Below, piece by piece: positions 49,301-58,252 of a stretch of 64,000 bases of DNA. Origin of the DNA: Ptiloglossa arizonensis (Eukaryota > Arthropoda > Insecta > Hymenoptera > Colletidae); the NCBI RefSeq assembly GCF_051014685.1, contig NC_135058.1:11844811-11908810 (forward strand). The letters are read 5' to 3'. Each line of letters begins with the position of its first letter. Within the stretch, counting starts at the first letter, position 1. The position numbers and the translations under genes are program-made. The notes beneath the pieces were generated by a model. That model searched no databases, was not told the origin of the DNA, and was given only the letters and a program-made list of their open reading frames with translations.

Positions 49301-50830
49301 ACGATAAGTGTTACGAGTTCGTGTCGCGACCACGATAAATACTTCCACCCTGTATCGAAGATATACTAGCTATTTTCACAGAGTTACGCGGAGGATCGAC
49401 GAGCTCCTTTCGGAAAAAAAAAACAAATTTTCAACGTGTCACGTGAAATGTCCACAACGCACGGTTTAACGAGTAACATGGAACTCGACGAAAATAAAGA
49501 ACTGGTTCGCGAATAATTCTCGCTCCATTCGTAGGACGAGTAAAAAGTTTCTCACGAATACTAGACCCATACCTAATTAGGTGGCGGACGATTTTCAGGG
49601 TCCAGTGAATTTTTAACATCGCAGCTGCGGCACTGAATCGCGCGTTCAGCGTGCAGACACGCAGATTTTAACGCGAGTGAGCTCTTAACGAATAGTCTGA
49701 CTTTATTTTGGGAGGCCATTGCGTTTGGGGGCATCCGTCGTTCCGAGTGAAATTATTCGACGAAGTGCGACGCGATGCTGAATTGTCTGTCATTCTACAG
49801 AACGAAATATACAGGGTGTATATTTGTACAATAGGTTAGAAAAATTTTCAAAGCATTTTGTACAGTACTCATTACTTATTGTCGAAAAATACTCGATTTC
49901 TACGACAGGTTTGAGTTTGGAATTATTTTTGCGATTAAAATTAGTTTCTTCGGTTCAAATGCTCTGAATTAATTTTAGAGGAACTCTAATTAAATTCAAC
50001 TTTGAGTTGTTGTACGTACTTTGACGCCTTGGGGTTGATTAAAGGTACTTTTTTGTTATACGATGAAAAAGCATCTTTGGTTTAAAATAGACCGGCTAGA
50101 AGCACTAGGTCTGTCAGAGTTAATTATGAGCGCTCATAATAAGCAACTTCTATCTAGGGCGAGGCACTTAATATAGGCAACCTGAAGAACTCCTTTATTT
50201 TTAGGCACGGGGAGGAATGTTTCGCAAAAAGTTAATCGATTTTAAAGGGAACAATGCACCGTGTTAATTTTTTTTTTATCTCCGAGCGATTAAGTCGCTC
50301 CAAGGTCATCGGACGGGAGAGGTCATCGAAGGTATTTCAAGGTTATTAACAATCAAGGTCGTTAACTTTTTTTCGTCTTTAATTACATATTTTTTTACTT
50401 ATCCTTTAATAGAGACTCTTACGACGAATATAATGGTCACCAGTACTTGCAAATTGTCTGCAAGAGGAAAATTGCAAATCATGTTGGTATCGGTGCCTAG
50501 ATATTCACAATGGGATAAAACATTGGTGTACGTACTGTAGAAAAGCAGCACAGTCTTTCAAACTGTCGCTCAATTATCCTTACCACTTTGACCACAACTC
50601 GCAATACCAGTTCCTGAAACACCTACCTACCTCTCTAACTGTAAATTTAAATTCGTTCTCGCGTCGACAATCTAATAAGATTTTTCCTTGTTTGTCGCAG
50701 GTACCTATGTATGCCTGAGAACCAGGATCCACAGTTTCTGCTCGAATACAGGGGACCTGTGACCATGAAGGGCAAGTCGGAACCCATGAACGTCTGGTTC
50801 TTGTCCAGAGAGACGGAACTAGTTGGTTAA
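10324..50830 (+). CDS. Gucy1b1: Soluble guanylyl cyclase subunit beta-1, complete 14-exon coding region
   Basis: This is the NO-receptor beta subunit, which pairs with an alpha subunit in the cytosol to convert GTP to cGMP. Coding exons: 10324-10326, 10574-10647, 19952-20052, 22612-22730, 25688-25843, 27514-27667, 27826-27980, 30221-30349, 30450-30532, 35515-35685, 36549-36786, 40915-41055, 42124-42281 and 50701-50830. Every junction is GT..AG and all phases join, giving 1812 nt, or 603 residues plus TAA. Domains in order: H-NOX heme domain (about 1-180), H-NOB/PAS-like domain (about 205-325), signalling coiled coil (about 338-382) and class III cyclase domain (about 385-600). Heme residues His105 and Tyr135-x-Ser137-x-Arg139 sit at exactly the human numbering, and Cys78 and Cys122 are kept. 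In the cyclase domain, guanine-recognition residues Glu463 and Cys532 and transition-state residues Asn539 and Arg543 are present. The first metal-binding Asp is Gly416, as in true beta chains, so an alpha partner is needed. The linker between H-NOX and H-NOB is shorter than in Drosophila Gycbeta100B. Identification rests on recognised family motifs; no search was run. Confidence 0.96.
10574..10647 (+). CDS. Gucy1b1: sGC beta-1 coding exon 2 (H-NOX N-terminus)
   Basis: It encodes [16 protein letters not shown] and on to WEAIK, the first helix of the H-NOX domain. The acceptor is TTTTCTGTGCAG. The donor is the GT at 10648 (AA|GTAGGTAAA). Reading past it meets an in-frame TAG at 10649, so splicing here is required. 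It ends in phase 2, and the G at 19952 completes Lys. Confidence 0.93.
15196..15407. mobile_element. Mariner-type MITE with terminal inverted repeats
   Basis: The left end reads TAGGTTGATCGATAAGTTTTG and the right end, on the other strand, TAGGTTGTTCGATAAGTTTTC. These are inverted repeats of about 25 bases bounded by TA, the target duplicated by Tc1/mariner elements. The AGGTTG-ATAAGTTTT signature is typical of mariner ends. Only about 160 bases lie between the repeats, with no transposase, so it is a non-autonomous deletion derivative. Confidence 0.8.
17885..17965 (+). repeat. Imperfect hairpin
   Basis: TTAGGTCGACTAA pairs loosely with TTTAGTCGCCCTAA. Inside, CTCTTGA and TCAAGAG form a perfect 7-bp stem around a 7-base loop. 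A large asymmetric interior loop separates the two stems. Confidence 0.4.
19053..19224. repeat. Inverted repeat with 30-bp arms in sGC beta-1 intron 2
   Basis: The left arm at 19053-19082 (CGAGAAGATTGCCTCTGGGG and on to TCCATTAATT) matches the reverse complement of 19195-19224 at 28 of 30 positions. Weaker pairing continues inward (AGAA-GTCAC on both sides). The loop is about 110 bases. It looks like a foldback element or MITE. Confidence 0.85.
19952..20052 (+). CDS. Gucy1b1: sGC beta-1 coding exon 3 (H-NOX)
   Basis: It encodes KDAAVN followed by [18 protein letters not shown], closely matching the insect beta-1 H-NOX domain. The acceptor is GTTGATATAG and the donor is CTCA|GTATGT at 20053. 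It is preceded by a 9.3-kb intron, the longest in the gene. Confidence 0.95.
20937..21070 (+). repeat. 30-bp tandem repeat array, about 4.5 copies
   Basis: The unit GTATCGATACCTTCACAAAG + TATCAAACAT is repeated with only one or two changes per copy and an exact 30-base period. Because the period is a multiple of three, several frames stay open through it, but these are repeat artefacts. Each unit begins with the palindrome GTATCGATAC. Confidence 0.95.
20938..21065. promoter_or_regulatory. Cluster of five TATCGATA (DRE-type) sites
   Basis: Perfect TATCGATA octamers begin at 20938, 20968, 20998, 21028 and 21058, with another at 20679. In Drosophila this octamer is the DREF-binding DRE, and clustered CGATA is bound by the insulator protein BEAF-32. 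Whether any factor binds here is unknown; the sites may simply be part of the satellite unit. Confidence 0.4.
22612..22730 (+). CDS. Gucy1b1: sGC beta-1 coding exon 4 (H-NOX)
   Basis: It encodes [12 protein letters not shown], then [18 protein letters not shown] and PRDFLQ. It includes Cys78. The acceptor is GTGCTCCAG and the donor is GCAG|GTAACG. Confidence 0.97.
22870..23455 (+). repeat. Decayed tandem repeat, period about 95-96 bp
   Basis: The anchor TTTCGAACATTACGCGAA recurs near 22880, 23030, 23126, 23221, 23317 and 23413, the last five at steps of 95-96 bases. It is followed each time by ACTA-CCCAT-CTAATAC, CAATAAATAATTTTCTATCG and ATGCTTCGCACGTTCATAAT. About six diverged copies are present. 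Confidence 0.85.
24200..24420 (+). repeat. AT-rich minisatellite (CAATTATAGTACTGAATTATAG-like)
   Basis: Interleaved CAATTATAGTACTGAATTATAG and TAAATTACAGTA motifs repeat without a strict period. It is low-complexity intronic DNA. Confidence 0.7.
25688..25843 (+). CDS. Gucy1b1: sGC beta-1 coding exon 5 (heme-ligand exon)
   Basis: It encodes [20 protein letters not shown], in which the first His is residue 105, the proximal heme ligand. HYYSDR follows, carrying the Y-x-S-x-R heme-propionate motif (135/137/139). The exon starts after TTACAG, ends AAG|GTATTT and is exactly 52 codons in phase 0. Confidence 0.97.
25844..27513 (+). other. sGC beta-1 intron 5
   Basis: AT-rich intron in which I see no further gene or structured repeat. 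Confidence 0.7.
27514..27667 (+). CDS. Gucy1b1: sGC beta-1 coding exon 6 (H-NOX end and linker)
   Basis: It encodes [19 protein letters not shown], the last strand of H-NOX, followed by a short variable linker ending in ELETLSV. The acceptor is CGCCATAG and the donor is GTGG|GTGAGT. The following intron is only 158 bp. Confidence 0.95.
27826..27980 (+). CDS. Gucy1b1: sGC beta-1 coding exon 7 (H-NOB/PAS)
   Basis: It encodes [19 protein letters not shown], then [16 protein letters not shown] and LNDILLT, which is the start of the heme-NO-binding-associated (PAS-like) dimerisation domain. The acceptor is GTTCCAG and the donor is CTGACC|GTAAGT. Confidence 0.96.
27981..30220 (+). other. sGC beta-1 intron 7
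   Basis: No exon was recognised. It contains a T-rich tract near 28673-28686 and the inverted repeat at 29769-29928, about 290 bases before the exon 8 acceptor. Confidence 0.7.
29769..29928. repeat. Inverted repeat with 54-bp arms in sGC beta-1 intron 7
   Basis: The left arm at 29769-29822 (GAGGTTCTCCCGATAAAAAT and on) matches the reverse complement of 29875-29928 at about 47 of 54 positions around a 52-base loop. In RNA it would form a long, nearly continuous hairpin. It is likely a small foldback transposon. Confidence 0.88.
30221..30349 (+). CDS. Gucy1b1: sGC beta-1 coding exon 8 (H-NOB/PAS)
   Basis: It encodes [20 protein letters not shown] and then [11 protein letters not shown], the core of the PAS-like domain. 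The acceptor is GTTCTCGCAG and the donor is TTGAAA|GTTAGT. It is 43 codons in phase 0, and the following intron is only 100 bp. Confidence 0.96.
30450..30532 (+). CDS. Gucy1b1: sGC beta-1 coding exon 9 (H-NOB/PAS)
   Basis: It encodes [20 protein letters not shown] and then MNLDDLT. The acceptor is CTCTTCCAG and the donor is CCAG|GTGAGA. It ends in phase 2. Confidence 0.96.
30533..35514 (+). other. sGC beta-1 intron 9 (5 kb)
   Basis: No exon or complete mobile element was recognised. A-rich and T-rich tracts occur near 33701-33718 and 33981-34002, and a short TG run at 35293-35312. Confidence 0.65.
35515..35685 (+). CDS. Gucy1b1: sGC beta-1 coding exon 10 (signalling coiled coil)
   Basis: It encodes [18 protein letters not shown], then [20 protein letters not shown] and [15 protein letters not shown]. 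This is the S-helix coiled coil that couples the sensor domains to the cyclase domain and dimerises with the alpha chain. The acceptor is ATCACCAG and the donor is GACAG|GTAAGG. Confidence 0.97.
36549..36786 (+). CDS. Gucy1b1: sGC beta-1 coding exon 11 (cyclase domain start)
   Basis: It encodes [16 protein letters not shown], then [15 protein letters not shown] and [22 protein letters not shown], in place of the SDIVGF of alpha chains, marks a beta subunit without the first metal aspartate. The acceptor is TTCCGCAG and the donor is AAG|GTGAGC. Confidence 0.97.
37823..38110 (+). pseudogene. Mariner-type transposase relic (helix-turn-helix part)
   Basis: The frame reads [20 protein letters not shown] then [14 protein letters not shown], which fits the second helix-turn-helix of mariner transposases (…EDP…ELA..L..S.STV..H…). 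After this the similarity can only be followed by changing frame, and stops occur. No catalytic D,D34D block is visible. It is a decayed, non-functional fragment. Confidence 0.5.
39990..40125 (+). repeat. Dispersed repeat copy related to 9360-9500
   Basis: In the same order as at 9.4 kb it shows GACAGTATCGATTAATTTTTG, then AGTCTGACCAAGCACGGTTC, then ATTCCTTTCAAGATTGATCA and TTCTTTCTC. The two copies are diverged but collinear. Confidence 0.55.
40915..41055 (+). CDS. Gucy1b1: sGC beta-1 coding exon 12 (cyclase domain)
   Basis: It encodes [18 protein letters not shown] and then [13 protein letters not shown]. Glu463 in VETVGD corresponds to the guanine-recognition Glu of vertebrate beta-1. The acceptor is TCGGACTAG and the donor is CCTGTG|GTAAGT. 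Confidence 0.96.
42124..42281 (+). CDS. Gucy1b1: sGC beta-1 coding exon 13 (cyclase active site)
   Basis: It encodes [20 protein letters not shown], then [20 protein letters not shown], with guanine-contacting Cys532 and catalytic Asn539 and Arg543. The acceptor is CTCTTTCGCAG and the donor is TACAG|GTACAA. The following 8.4-kb intron hosts an antisense gene. Confidence 0.97.
42282..45940 (+). other. sGC beta-1 intron 13, part downstream of the nested gene
   Basis: Apart from the GTGGTC/GTC microsatellite at 42308-42357, no gene or defined repeat was recognised. The 3' UTR of the nested minus-strand gene must lie at its right-hand end. No convincing AATAAA on that strand was found close to the stop. 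Confidence 0.6.
42308..42357 (+). repeat. GTGGTC/GTC microsatellite
   Basis: Interrupted CGTGGT, CTTGGT and CGTCGT units form a run of about 50 bases, starting 26 bases after the exon 13 donor. Confidence 0.85.
45941..46845 (-). CDS. ASB17-like terminal exon (ankyrin repeat and SOCS box)
   Basis: The exon starts after TTTACAG and reads [20 protein letters not shown], then on to a stop at 45943-45941. It carries 301 codons plus two bases of a split Ala codon, the whole ankyrin segment and the SOCS box. The long uninterrupted frame with recognisable motifs is the main evidence for the gene. Confidence 0.85.
45941..49086 (-). CDS. Ankyrin repeat and SOCS box protein, ASB17-like, nested antisense in the sGC beta-1 intron
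   Basis: Two minus-strand exons, 49086-48952 and 46845-45941, join in phase with GT..AG borders. From the ATG at 49081 they give 344 residues, a little longer than vertebrate ASB17 (about 295). An ankyrin-type repeat lies around residues 187-214 ([20 protein letters not shown] then YGASVEA). A C-terminal SOCS box lies around 300-341: [16 protein letters not shown] is the Elongin-B/C-binding part and IPVSLKDYL the Cullin-5 part. ASB proteins are substrate adaptors of Cullin-5 ubiquitin ligases; the target here is unknown. The C-terminal spacing (…ELxHLCRxxIR…LPxGI…IPxxLxxYL) is closest to ASB17. The gene lies wholly within cyclase intron 13 on the opposite strand. A further upstream exon is possible because the first exon opens with an acceptor. 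Confidence 0.82.
46846..48951 (-). other. Intron of the nested ASB17-like gene
   Basis: On the minus strand it runs from the donor GTAATA to the acceptor TTTACAG. It is AT-rich, with no additional exon recognised on either strand. Confidence 0.6.
48952..49086 (-). CDS. ASB17-like upstream exon
   Basis: It encodes [20 protein letters not shown], then [19 protein letters not shown]. The donor AAAG|GTAATA leaves one base that completes the Ala codon of the next exon. The acceptor before it is TATCCGATTCAG, so either the ATG at 49081 is the start after a spliced 5' UTR, or coding continues into an exon not identified here. Confidence 0.7.
49087..50700. other. Remaining part of sGC beta-1 intron 13
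   Basis: It should contain the promoter and 5' UTR of the nested minus-strand gene. Near 49811 is ACAGGGTGTATATTTG, followed by sequence resembling a worn transposon (…AGGCACGGGGAGGAATGTTT… near 50200). No open frame survives. Confidence 0.4.
50701..50830 (+). CDS. Gucy1b1: sGC beta-1 coding exon 14 (C-terminus and stop)
   Basis: It encodes [20 protein letters not shown], then [20 protein letters not shown] and VG before TAA at 50828. The acceptor is TTGTTTGTCGCAG. Frame and content match the end of the beta-1 cyclase domain. Confidence 0.96.
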
Positions 50831-53800
50831 GAAACGGTCTAAATAATTACCATCATCGTAGCAATACTTTCGACATTCCGCACTTGCTCTTCGTACGTTC
50901 AGCATATTGCGTAGCGGATAAGATTTTTACGATTCTAATAGTCCATGTACGACTACACAATCTATGGAAGACGTCTTTCTAAATGTAAACGCAATTTAAC
51001 TCTAAGATGATCCGCTGCCGCGAGTCCAACTCGCGGGATAATTTAAAACCATTACAATCTCTTAGGTGTCTTCGCTTCGACTTCTGGAGTCACTCAAAAC
51101 TCTCGCACAGTTACGGAGTTTTTTCTTTTTTTTTTCGAAATTGAATCGAACGAATTTCATCCGAAAATATAAATTTCGTTGGGTTACGTTTGTCAACATT
51201 ACACAACGAACAATCGAACCACCACGATGCCCAAAGAAGCGCACGACAAAAGTAATCGACTGCTCAGATCAACCGATGTTGCACGAAGACAGTGAAAAGT
51301 ACTTTCGAAAGGTATCTTACAAGCAGTGAAATTAAGTGAATCGTCTATTTTTACTTTCAAATACCGAACCGATGAGTAGCACGTAACAGTTTGTCCCTGT
51401 CGTTTAGTCTTCGTGTTTATTGTCTTCCTACTGTTCGACGTAACAGAGACGAGGATGCGTAGTCGTTACGAACATCGTATTATCCACGATCGTCTCTAGA
51501 ACAGCGATCTAAGACGATAAATAAACGATGGTAACGGATAAAAGAAAATACGATGTACGCGAACTGGAAATGATATTGTCATCGGGAAACGACGAACAAG
51601 TAGAATTTAATTATCCTCGCTCGATGTGACTTGTAACCGACTAAACGTCCTCGTCGTTGTTCACGAAGAACGCACGATCACCCGCTGTATTTGAACGGAA
51701 TAATTTACACCCGGCGGGGCAGTCGATAATCGGAGGAAGCATAGTTCGTTTCAGCGAATAATAATTTACAATCGCGAACGAGAGTCCAGAAGTCCTCCTA
51801 GGCTCAAGCCGCGTCCACGAAACGACTCCTTTCGCGTTCCCGACATCGCGACGTGTTTACCAATTGTAAATGTAAGAGGCAATCAAATATAAGTGTCACT
51901 GATACGACCGTGGGTCGCTCGGAGATACGCAGAGTTTCATTTCCCGTTGAAGCCGCGCGCGGCGCCACCGTCGACGGCTCGTTGACGACCGACGGAGGTC
52001 GCAAGTGTGAAATAACCTCACCCTTAAGTGAGAAAAAAAAACAAAAAATAAAAAAAATAAGAAAAAGAGGAACGAGCATGACCAGACAGAGCTCGATGGA
52101 ATGCTGGACGCTGAAAGGTGTAACGGAACCTGTTCTACTCCCAGCGCGTCCCACGCACGTCGCAAGGTCAATACATCGAGCCTCGCGCACAACACGATCC
52201 CCTGATACGGCACAGATTCCAACAATCATTTTTCCTTACTTTCTGCCGGGGAATATCTCAATGTACGACTTACCTTACGAGAGTAATATTTCATGCTTGT
52301 TAGGGACCAGTTGCCTGTCCTGGTTCTCCGCTACGAGACAGACGGTACACCCAGATAGTACGACAATCTCGGTGAATAATTGATCGGAAACAAGTTGAAT
52401 TTCCCGCCGTTGCTCCCGGAATAGGAAACGTTCCGCCAATGGAAAAACGATTTCCCTTTTTTCTTCTCTTATCCGAGTGTTCTTATAAATCGTTGTTGTT
52501 GTCGAGCCGATATCTCGGTTGCTGTCGACTGTATCGAAAATTTTCACGAGTCGAGAAAGTTTTTAAATTTAATTTCCAAGAATTTCGGTCATGCGCAGTT
52601 TTGCTGTAAAAGCAACGGTGTGCGAGATATGGTACATTCGATGATTGGCGCTCCGAACGACTTTTCGTTTTTGTAAGAATTTTGCGACGTCGCGTTGCTT
52701 AGATATTTAAATCGAGTTTAGTTTGAATTCGAATTTCGGTGCAATTGTGAATTTCAATCGGATATTGTTTGAAATGAGAATGTTTGATTGATTTAGCAAA
52801 TAGTGTGCAATAGCGGTGGTAATGGTAATAGATAGTAGCAGCGATGACACCGCGAAGTTAATATGTTGAGACAAAATAAACTGGCCATTCAAGGTCACCT
52901 CGGTCACTGTAAATTACACCAAGCACGGCTCTTATTTCCATGTCTTGGCTTTCCGTTTGAGAGGCAGACAGCGCGTCTTTGGGTTTCGTTAAGCGACTAT
53001 CGACCAACACTGTGGTGGCCTAAGCAATATGGTGAGTATATTCTCGGTGGCCTTGAGCGATTAACTTTCTTCCTACCACAGTAGAACTCGGCATACTTAG
53101 CAGACACTATCCCTGTCACTGTTCAAAATTAAATAAGTCTGCGACGAATGCGACGGAAATACTTTACACTAGTTGTATTATCCATCGTAATGCGAGCTCG
53201 TAAATATCCTACGAACGCAAAAATGATTATTATTTAACGACACACGATTTCGTTTTATTTTTCAGGGCACGAATAAATAGAAACCTCCTGCTATTCACTC
53301 TCGCGAGGTATCAAAGGCGAGAACAATTGGATCGATATCTCGATACCTACCGATCCTATCGAAAACATGTATAGAACGAAAAAGATTGAAAATTTAATTT
53401 CCAACAATTATTGTTATGTACGTTCGTCCTGTAAAACTCGCGACAAACGAGATATCGTGTACTTTACGATCAGCGCCCCGCGCAACTCCCTCTCTAGTCG
53501 TGAATTTTGCAAGAATTTTACGATCTCGTGTAACTTAAATTTGAAGCCGGGCTACCCTATGGACATTCTCCAAGTTTCATCGCGATTGCTCCAGCCGTTT
53601 TCCCGTAACGCGGTAATAAACAAGCAGATATACAGGACAGCGCTTTATTTACACAGATCGATTAAACAAGTATGTGTATCGGTCTGAAACGTATAGATTC
53701 GCTCGTTCGATACAGTAAAGAATTGTTCGAATAAATTCACGTTGAATTTTCACGAGCACGTTACTTTACAACGTAAAACTCGGTGCGTCGTTTCGTGTCA

Positions 53801-56800
53801 GCGAGTCGGGCAGTCGTAAAAATCGTTTCTCATTTTCCGGAACTTTTACTTCGGGGCGACTGAAAAAATTACGCACCGATGTGTACGCGTACGTGTGTGT
53901 CCACGTACACGTGTCCAGGTATCGGTTCCCCGACGTGTACGTACGATAACGTACGATACGTGCGCGCACGAAACGAGACGAAAAAAGAAACGAGAATTCC
54001 CAGGAGTTTATTACGGTTTCCTAGACACGCTTGTTGCATGTTATTTTAACTGTTTATAATGTTGCTTATTCAATCGCATGCCGCGGTAAGTGGTATGCTG
54101 AATACAGGTTTCGCGTCGTGGAAAGAAAGGCGAACACCACCCGACTGGTTCACCGGGTGAGGTATGTGGAAAATAAGGCCAAATAATAAAGAGTAAAAGA
54201 AACATCCGAGAGTGTGGGATCAACCGATCGATGCCAATGGTGGTAGGAGGGGGAGGGAGAGACTCGTGAAACGGTGATTTGCATCGAGAACGACCGGAAT
54301 CCACTGGTGGATCTGGAATTTTCCGGGAAACGAATCGAACGCTTGACGTTATTTTTCCTTTTTTTTTCTTTTCGTTTTTCTTTTTTTAAAATAAACGACG
54401 GTTATAAACTTCACACGAGGGTATAAAAACGTCGTGGCGCCAAACGTTTGAGACTAAATTAGGGATGAGAAGTCGCGCGTAACGAGGGTCAAATATCGAC
54501 TGTCGATATTTACCGTGGGTATGGAAGTCCAGAATGTTCCCCCAGAACTACGATGGTACCCGTTCAGGGATAATATTTCCTCGTTGAAAAGCGACAGTTC
54601 TACCGTCGATTTCTACTTATTTGAATACGGATACTTATCCACCGCTACGTCCATTTACGGGTAAGCGAGGCGAATTAACCCGACACTCTTTTGCTTTCAA
54701 GCGACTGTTACTTATCGGGTAAAACAGCTGGCCGAGGAGATAAAATTGCCCCGGGGCAGTTTCCTCCGAGAATGTAGAATAATAACAATTAGATGGAACC
54801 GTAAGAGAAATTTGTGATAGTAATACGAGGAATCACGTACGGACTAATAACAACGCGATATAAAGGGAAAGAAATTGAAATGTATTATCACCGGTGTTAC
54901 CATGAAGGTTGCAACAAGATTCGCGATAAATTTAGCATACTGCGAAACGAGCAGTTCGAAATAATTGAACGTAGGGCTTTGAATTTTAATTTTCCTGTTG
55001 CGCAAGGGTGGTGAGTATTCTTCTTCTTTTATCAAACGTCGGCAATAGGATTTACTTTCAAAAATTTCATACTAATCGTACCATCGATTGTACAATTCAC
55101 TTCCATTTAAATTGATCAAAGTTTAGAGTTAAGTTAATTTTAAGTTATTTTACCATTTTATTCGTACATTTTTCTTTTATAATGAAACTTGCATTATTTA
55201 ATTTCACGAGATTTCCTTTTCAAAGTTCTCGCAACATTTCTGTGACACTGACTGAACATGGAGCGTAATTCGGAGACCTTCCGAACCAAGGACTTGATTC
55301 CTCCAAGGAATGTTGCCTATGGGGAGATCGCTGAGCACCGAGAAGAAGTACAAACTGAATCCTCGTATGGCCTAGATTCATAAAAAAAGAAATAAATGGA
55401 CAAGAATCTTGTCTATATTTATAAGAAGCTTATCGGAATGTTTTATCGTTCGAATTATGTATACTCCGCAAATTGGTGTCTCGAACAAGGGCATTTATTG
55501 CGGCACAATTTCTCTTAACGCCCGTTACAATTTAGTTTCCTTTCAAAGGCGGTATATTTGAAATGTGTGCCACAAGATTCGCTCGCTGCAAAGTATGATA
55601 AACTTTTTCGAAGGGAGTAAAAGTACTGACCGGTTAGAATTCAGTGATATACGAGGGTGTGACTGATAAAGATTTGTCCGACGGTATGAAAGTATCGACC
55701 AGCTCGCTTGGGTAAATGAACTCTCGCTAAAACAAGCGCAGTTCGGGCTGGGTTTCAATAGCAGGCAATACGAAACAAGAGACCGTTGCGGATTATTTAA
55801 ATCGAAAGTTATCTACCAGCTTCGTGTGAAAAAGTTAGAAATAAATGGTATTAATCTGAATACGAAATCAATACAAAACGAGCAATCCACGTGCAAATCG
55901 TTCAGGGATTTCCTTAAGTGGTAAAAAATACATTTAATACGATGGTATTAAGAGATATTCGTAAATAGAGTGTATCTCGAATAGATATCATCGTGCTATT
56001 GATAAAATTTAATAGAAATACTGTTTGAAGAATAGCGGAAATAATAGAGCAATGTACATTAGCGTTATGAATATTTATCAATTGTGTAACAAGGATAATA
56101 GGGGAAGGTGATTACTCATTAAGTAATATCTCGTAATCATTTATTCTGCTTTAGCTGCATATTTCATACTTTTATTAAATTCTTACGTAAATAACGTTTC
56201 TTTCATGAGTCTCAAAAATATTTTAATTCCATGAACAGGATGCTGAACTTAACTTCAAGCTTTTCCTTTTTTCCATCCGGCACTGGTTGCCTGCCCAGAG
56301 GATGCACTTGCTAATGCATCTAAATATTAATCGTACTCAAAATAGCTTCAGTCTGCCAATTTAAATTTCACTGTTAATTAACTTAATTAAATAGTTCTTA
56401 ACACAGCAGAGCACAAACATCGAAACACTTAGATCGATGCGCACGAAGTTCTCAAGGCTAAGTATATATGCAAAGAAGTTACGCTCGTTGCATATAGCAT
56501 CAACCTTAGTTGACTGTACGTTTATTCTTCAGATGCGAATGACTGTACGTTTATTCTTAAAGATGCGCGTCACATTATGTGCACAAAATGTTTTCGCTAA
56601 TTTTCATGCACGCAAGGTTCACGATAACAGTTAAGTTGAAAGTATTAGTCACCTTTTCTACCTTTCCAGAAGTTGTAGATACTTTCTGACCGTGCATACT
56701 AAAAGGAAGGAAATATTTTAATCGGTTATTCGAAAATGTACACGTACACGTAATGCTCAATTTTATTTAACAAGAGCACTCCTACGAAAGAACAATTTTC

Positions 56801-57599
56801 CTGTAGCCTCGATACTCCGAAAGGAAACAGGTTTCTTAAATAGAACATTCCGAATACATCCAAAAATGGGCAAGTAATAAGTGTTATGGAATACAAAACT
56901 TATTTCTAGTCCCATCGTACCGAAAAGAACTTATTTGACGTCAGGCATCGCTATAAAATTGTGTCTGGAATAAGCATTCAGAATTAAAATGGAACACCTT
57001 CCTGATCCACTTCGCAGACTCCTTTAACCCCACCCTCGATGCTTCCAGTTCTCACGTTGAACGGGAACCAATCGTCTAATCGGAGTTTCGCTACAAAATA
57101 CAACAACCGAGCATCATCCGGCGAGAGATCCACTCCGGCTCGCCGTGAATTTATTAAGGAATTACACGCGTTCTGCTTTCCCGCAGCGGTAATTACACGG
57201 TCATTTGCAACGCTTATAGCTAATACGGTGAAACGGTAGGAAACAAAAGCGAATCGTTGCGCAACGTCTCGTACTTCCGACCGTTCTAGGAACGTGTCGG
57301 CGTGGTCTTACACACGGGAAGAAAATTCGCCAACTCGAGCCGTGTATCCTTGACACGTACCATTCGGGTAACCATTCACGAAGGTTCCACGGTCGCGAAG
57401 AAGTCGCCCGAAGCGTCCCGCGAGGCGAACGATCCGAGATGTTGGTGAAATTTCGGGGCAGGTGTACTTCGACAGGTAGACGAGATCGCGCGCGCGTGCA
57501 CGCGCCCTCGCTACACAGACAGGGCTGCGTGCTTGTACACGAGAAAGCCGGTGAACGGTAAAGAACAGGTATTTAAATGAGAAACCGGATAGTCGGTTC
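50831..57599. other. 3' UTR of sGC beta-1 and intergenic DNA
   Basis: After the cyclase 3' end, no frame with domains or credible splice borders was found on either strand. Short frames near 51853-52383 and 52863-53084 lack recognisable similarity. Confidence 0.6.
51519..51524 (+). terminator. Candidate poly(A) signal for sGC beta-1
   Basis: An AATAAA hexamer lies about 690 bases beyond the stop codon in otherwise gene-free AT-rich DNA. I saw no AATAAA between the stop and this point. It is a candidate by position only. Confidence 0.3.
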
Positions 57600-58219
57600 T
57601 ACCTGGCTCGGTAGAGGACGCCACGTCCTCCTCGGCAAGTGCTTACGTGCCAGACGACTTCCCAAGACCCGTTCTCGGCCCCCTCCATCTCGCCTTCTCT
57701 CCCCTCCCCCTTCGCGCGCGTCTTTCTCGCTTATTCATCGCCGTGCGCACGCTCGCCGCGCTCGTCCTTTCACTCGCTCGGTCGCCCGCTAACGCGTTCG
57801 CTTGTTCACTCGCACGTCCCCTTGGCTGCTTATTTACCTACTCGCTGGGCCTTATTCTTTCCGCTCGCTCCCTCATTCACTCGCGGTGCTCGGCCCGCGC
57901 GTTCGTTCCTCCATCTCGCTCGTTTTCATAACCCGTGGTCTGTCTCTCACTCGTGCTCGTGCTCGCGCGCTGGACCGATACCCCCACTCTCGCTCCCGCT
58001 CGCCGACGTCTCGCGCCGTTCCCTGTCCCCTGGCCCAAGGGTTACCCCCACTCTCCACAACGGACCAGCGACTCGACGTTCCCACTCCCTCTCGCGCCGT
58101 GCCCCGTCGCGAGGCCCAACTTGGGTCCCCACCTAGCCAACGAAACTGCATGAGTAAGTGTCAGAGGCACTCAGTACAGTTACTGACGGCCCGTACCGTG
58201 AACGATCGCCGTCGTCGAC

Positions 58220-58252
<33 letters not shown>

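Noticed and set aside
51804..52383. Open frames of 141 and 176 codons on opposite strands
   Set aside because: They overlap each other and show no recognisable motif. No evidence favours either strand.
52863..53084. 73-codon frame ending GEYILGGLERLTFFLPQ
   Set aside because: It looks peptide-like but has no recognised family. A shared TGGCCTTGAGCG word near 28430 hints only at a chance or repeat relation.
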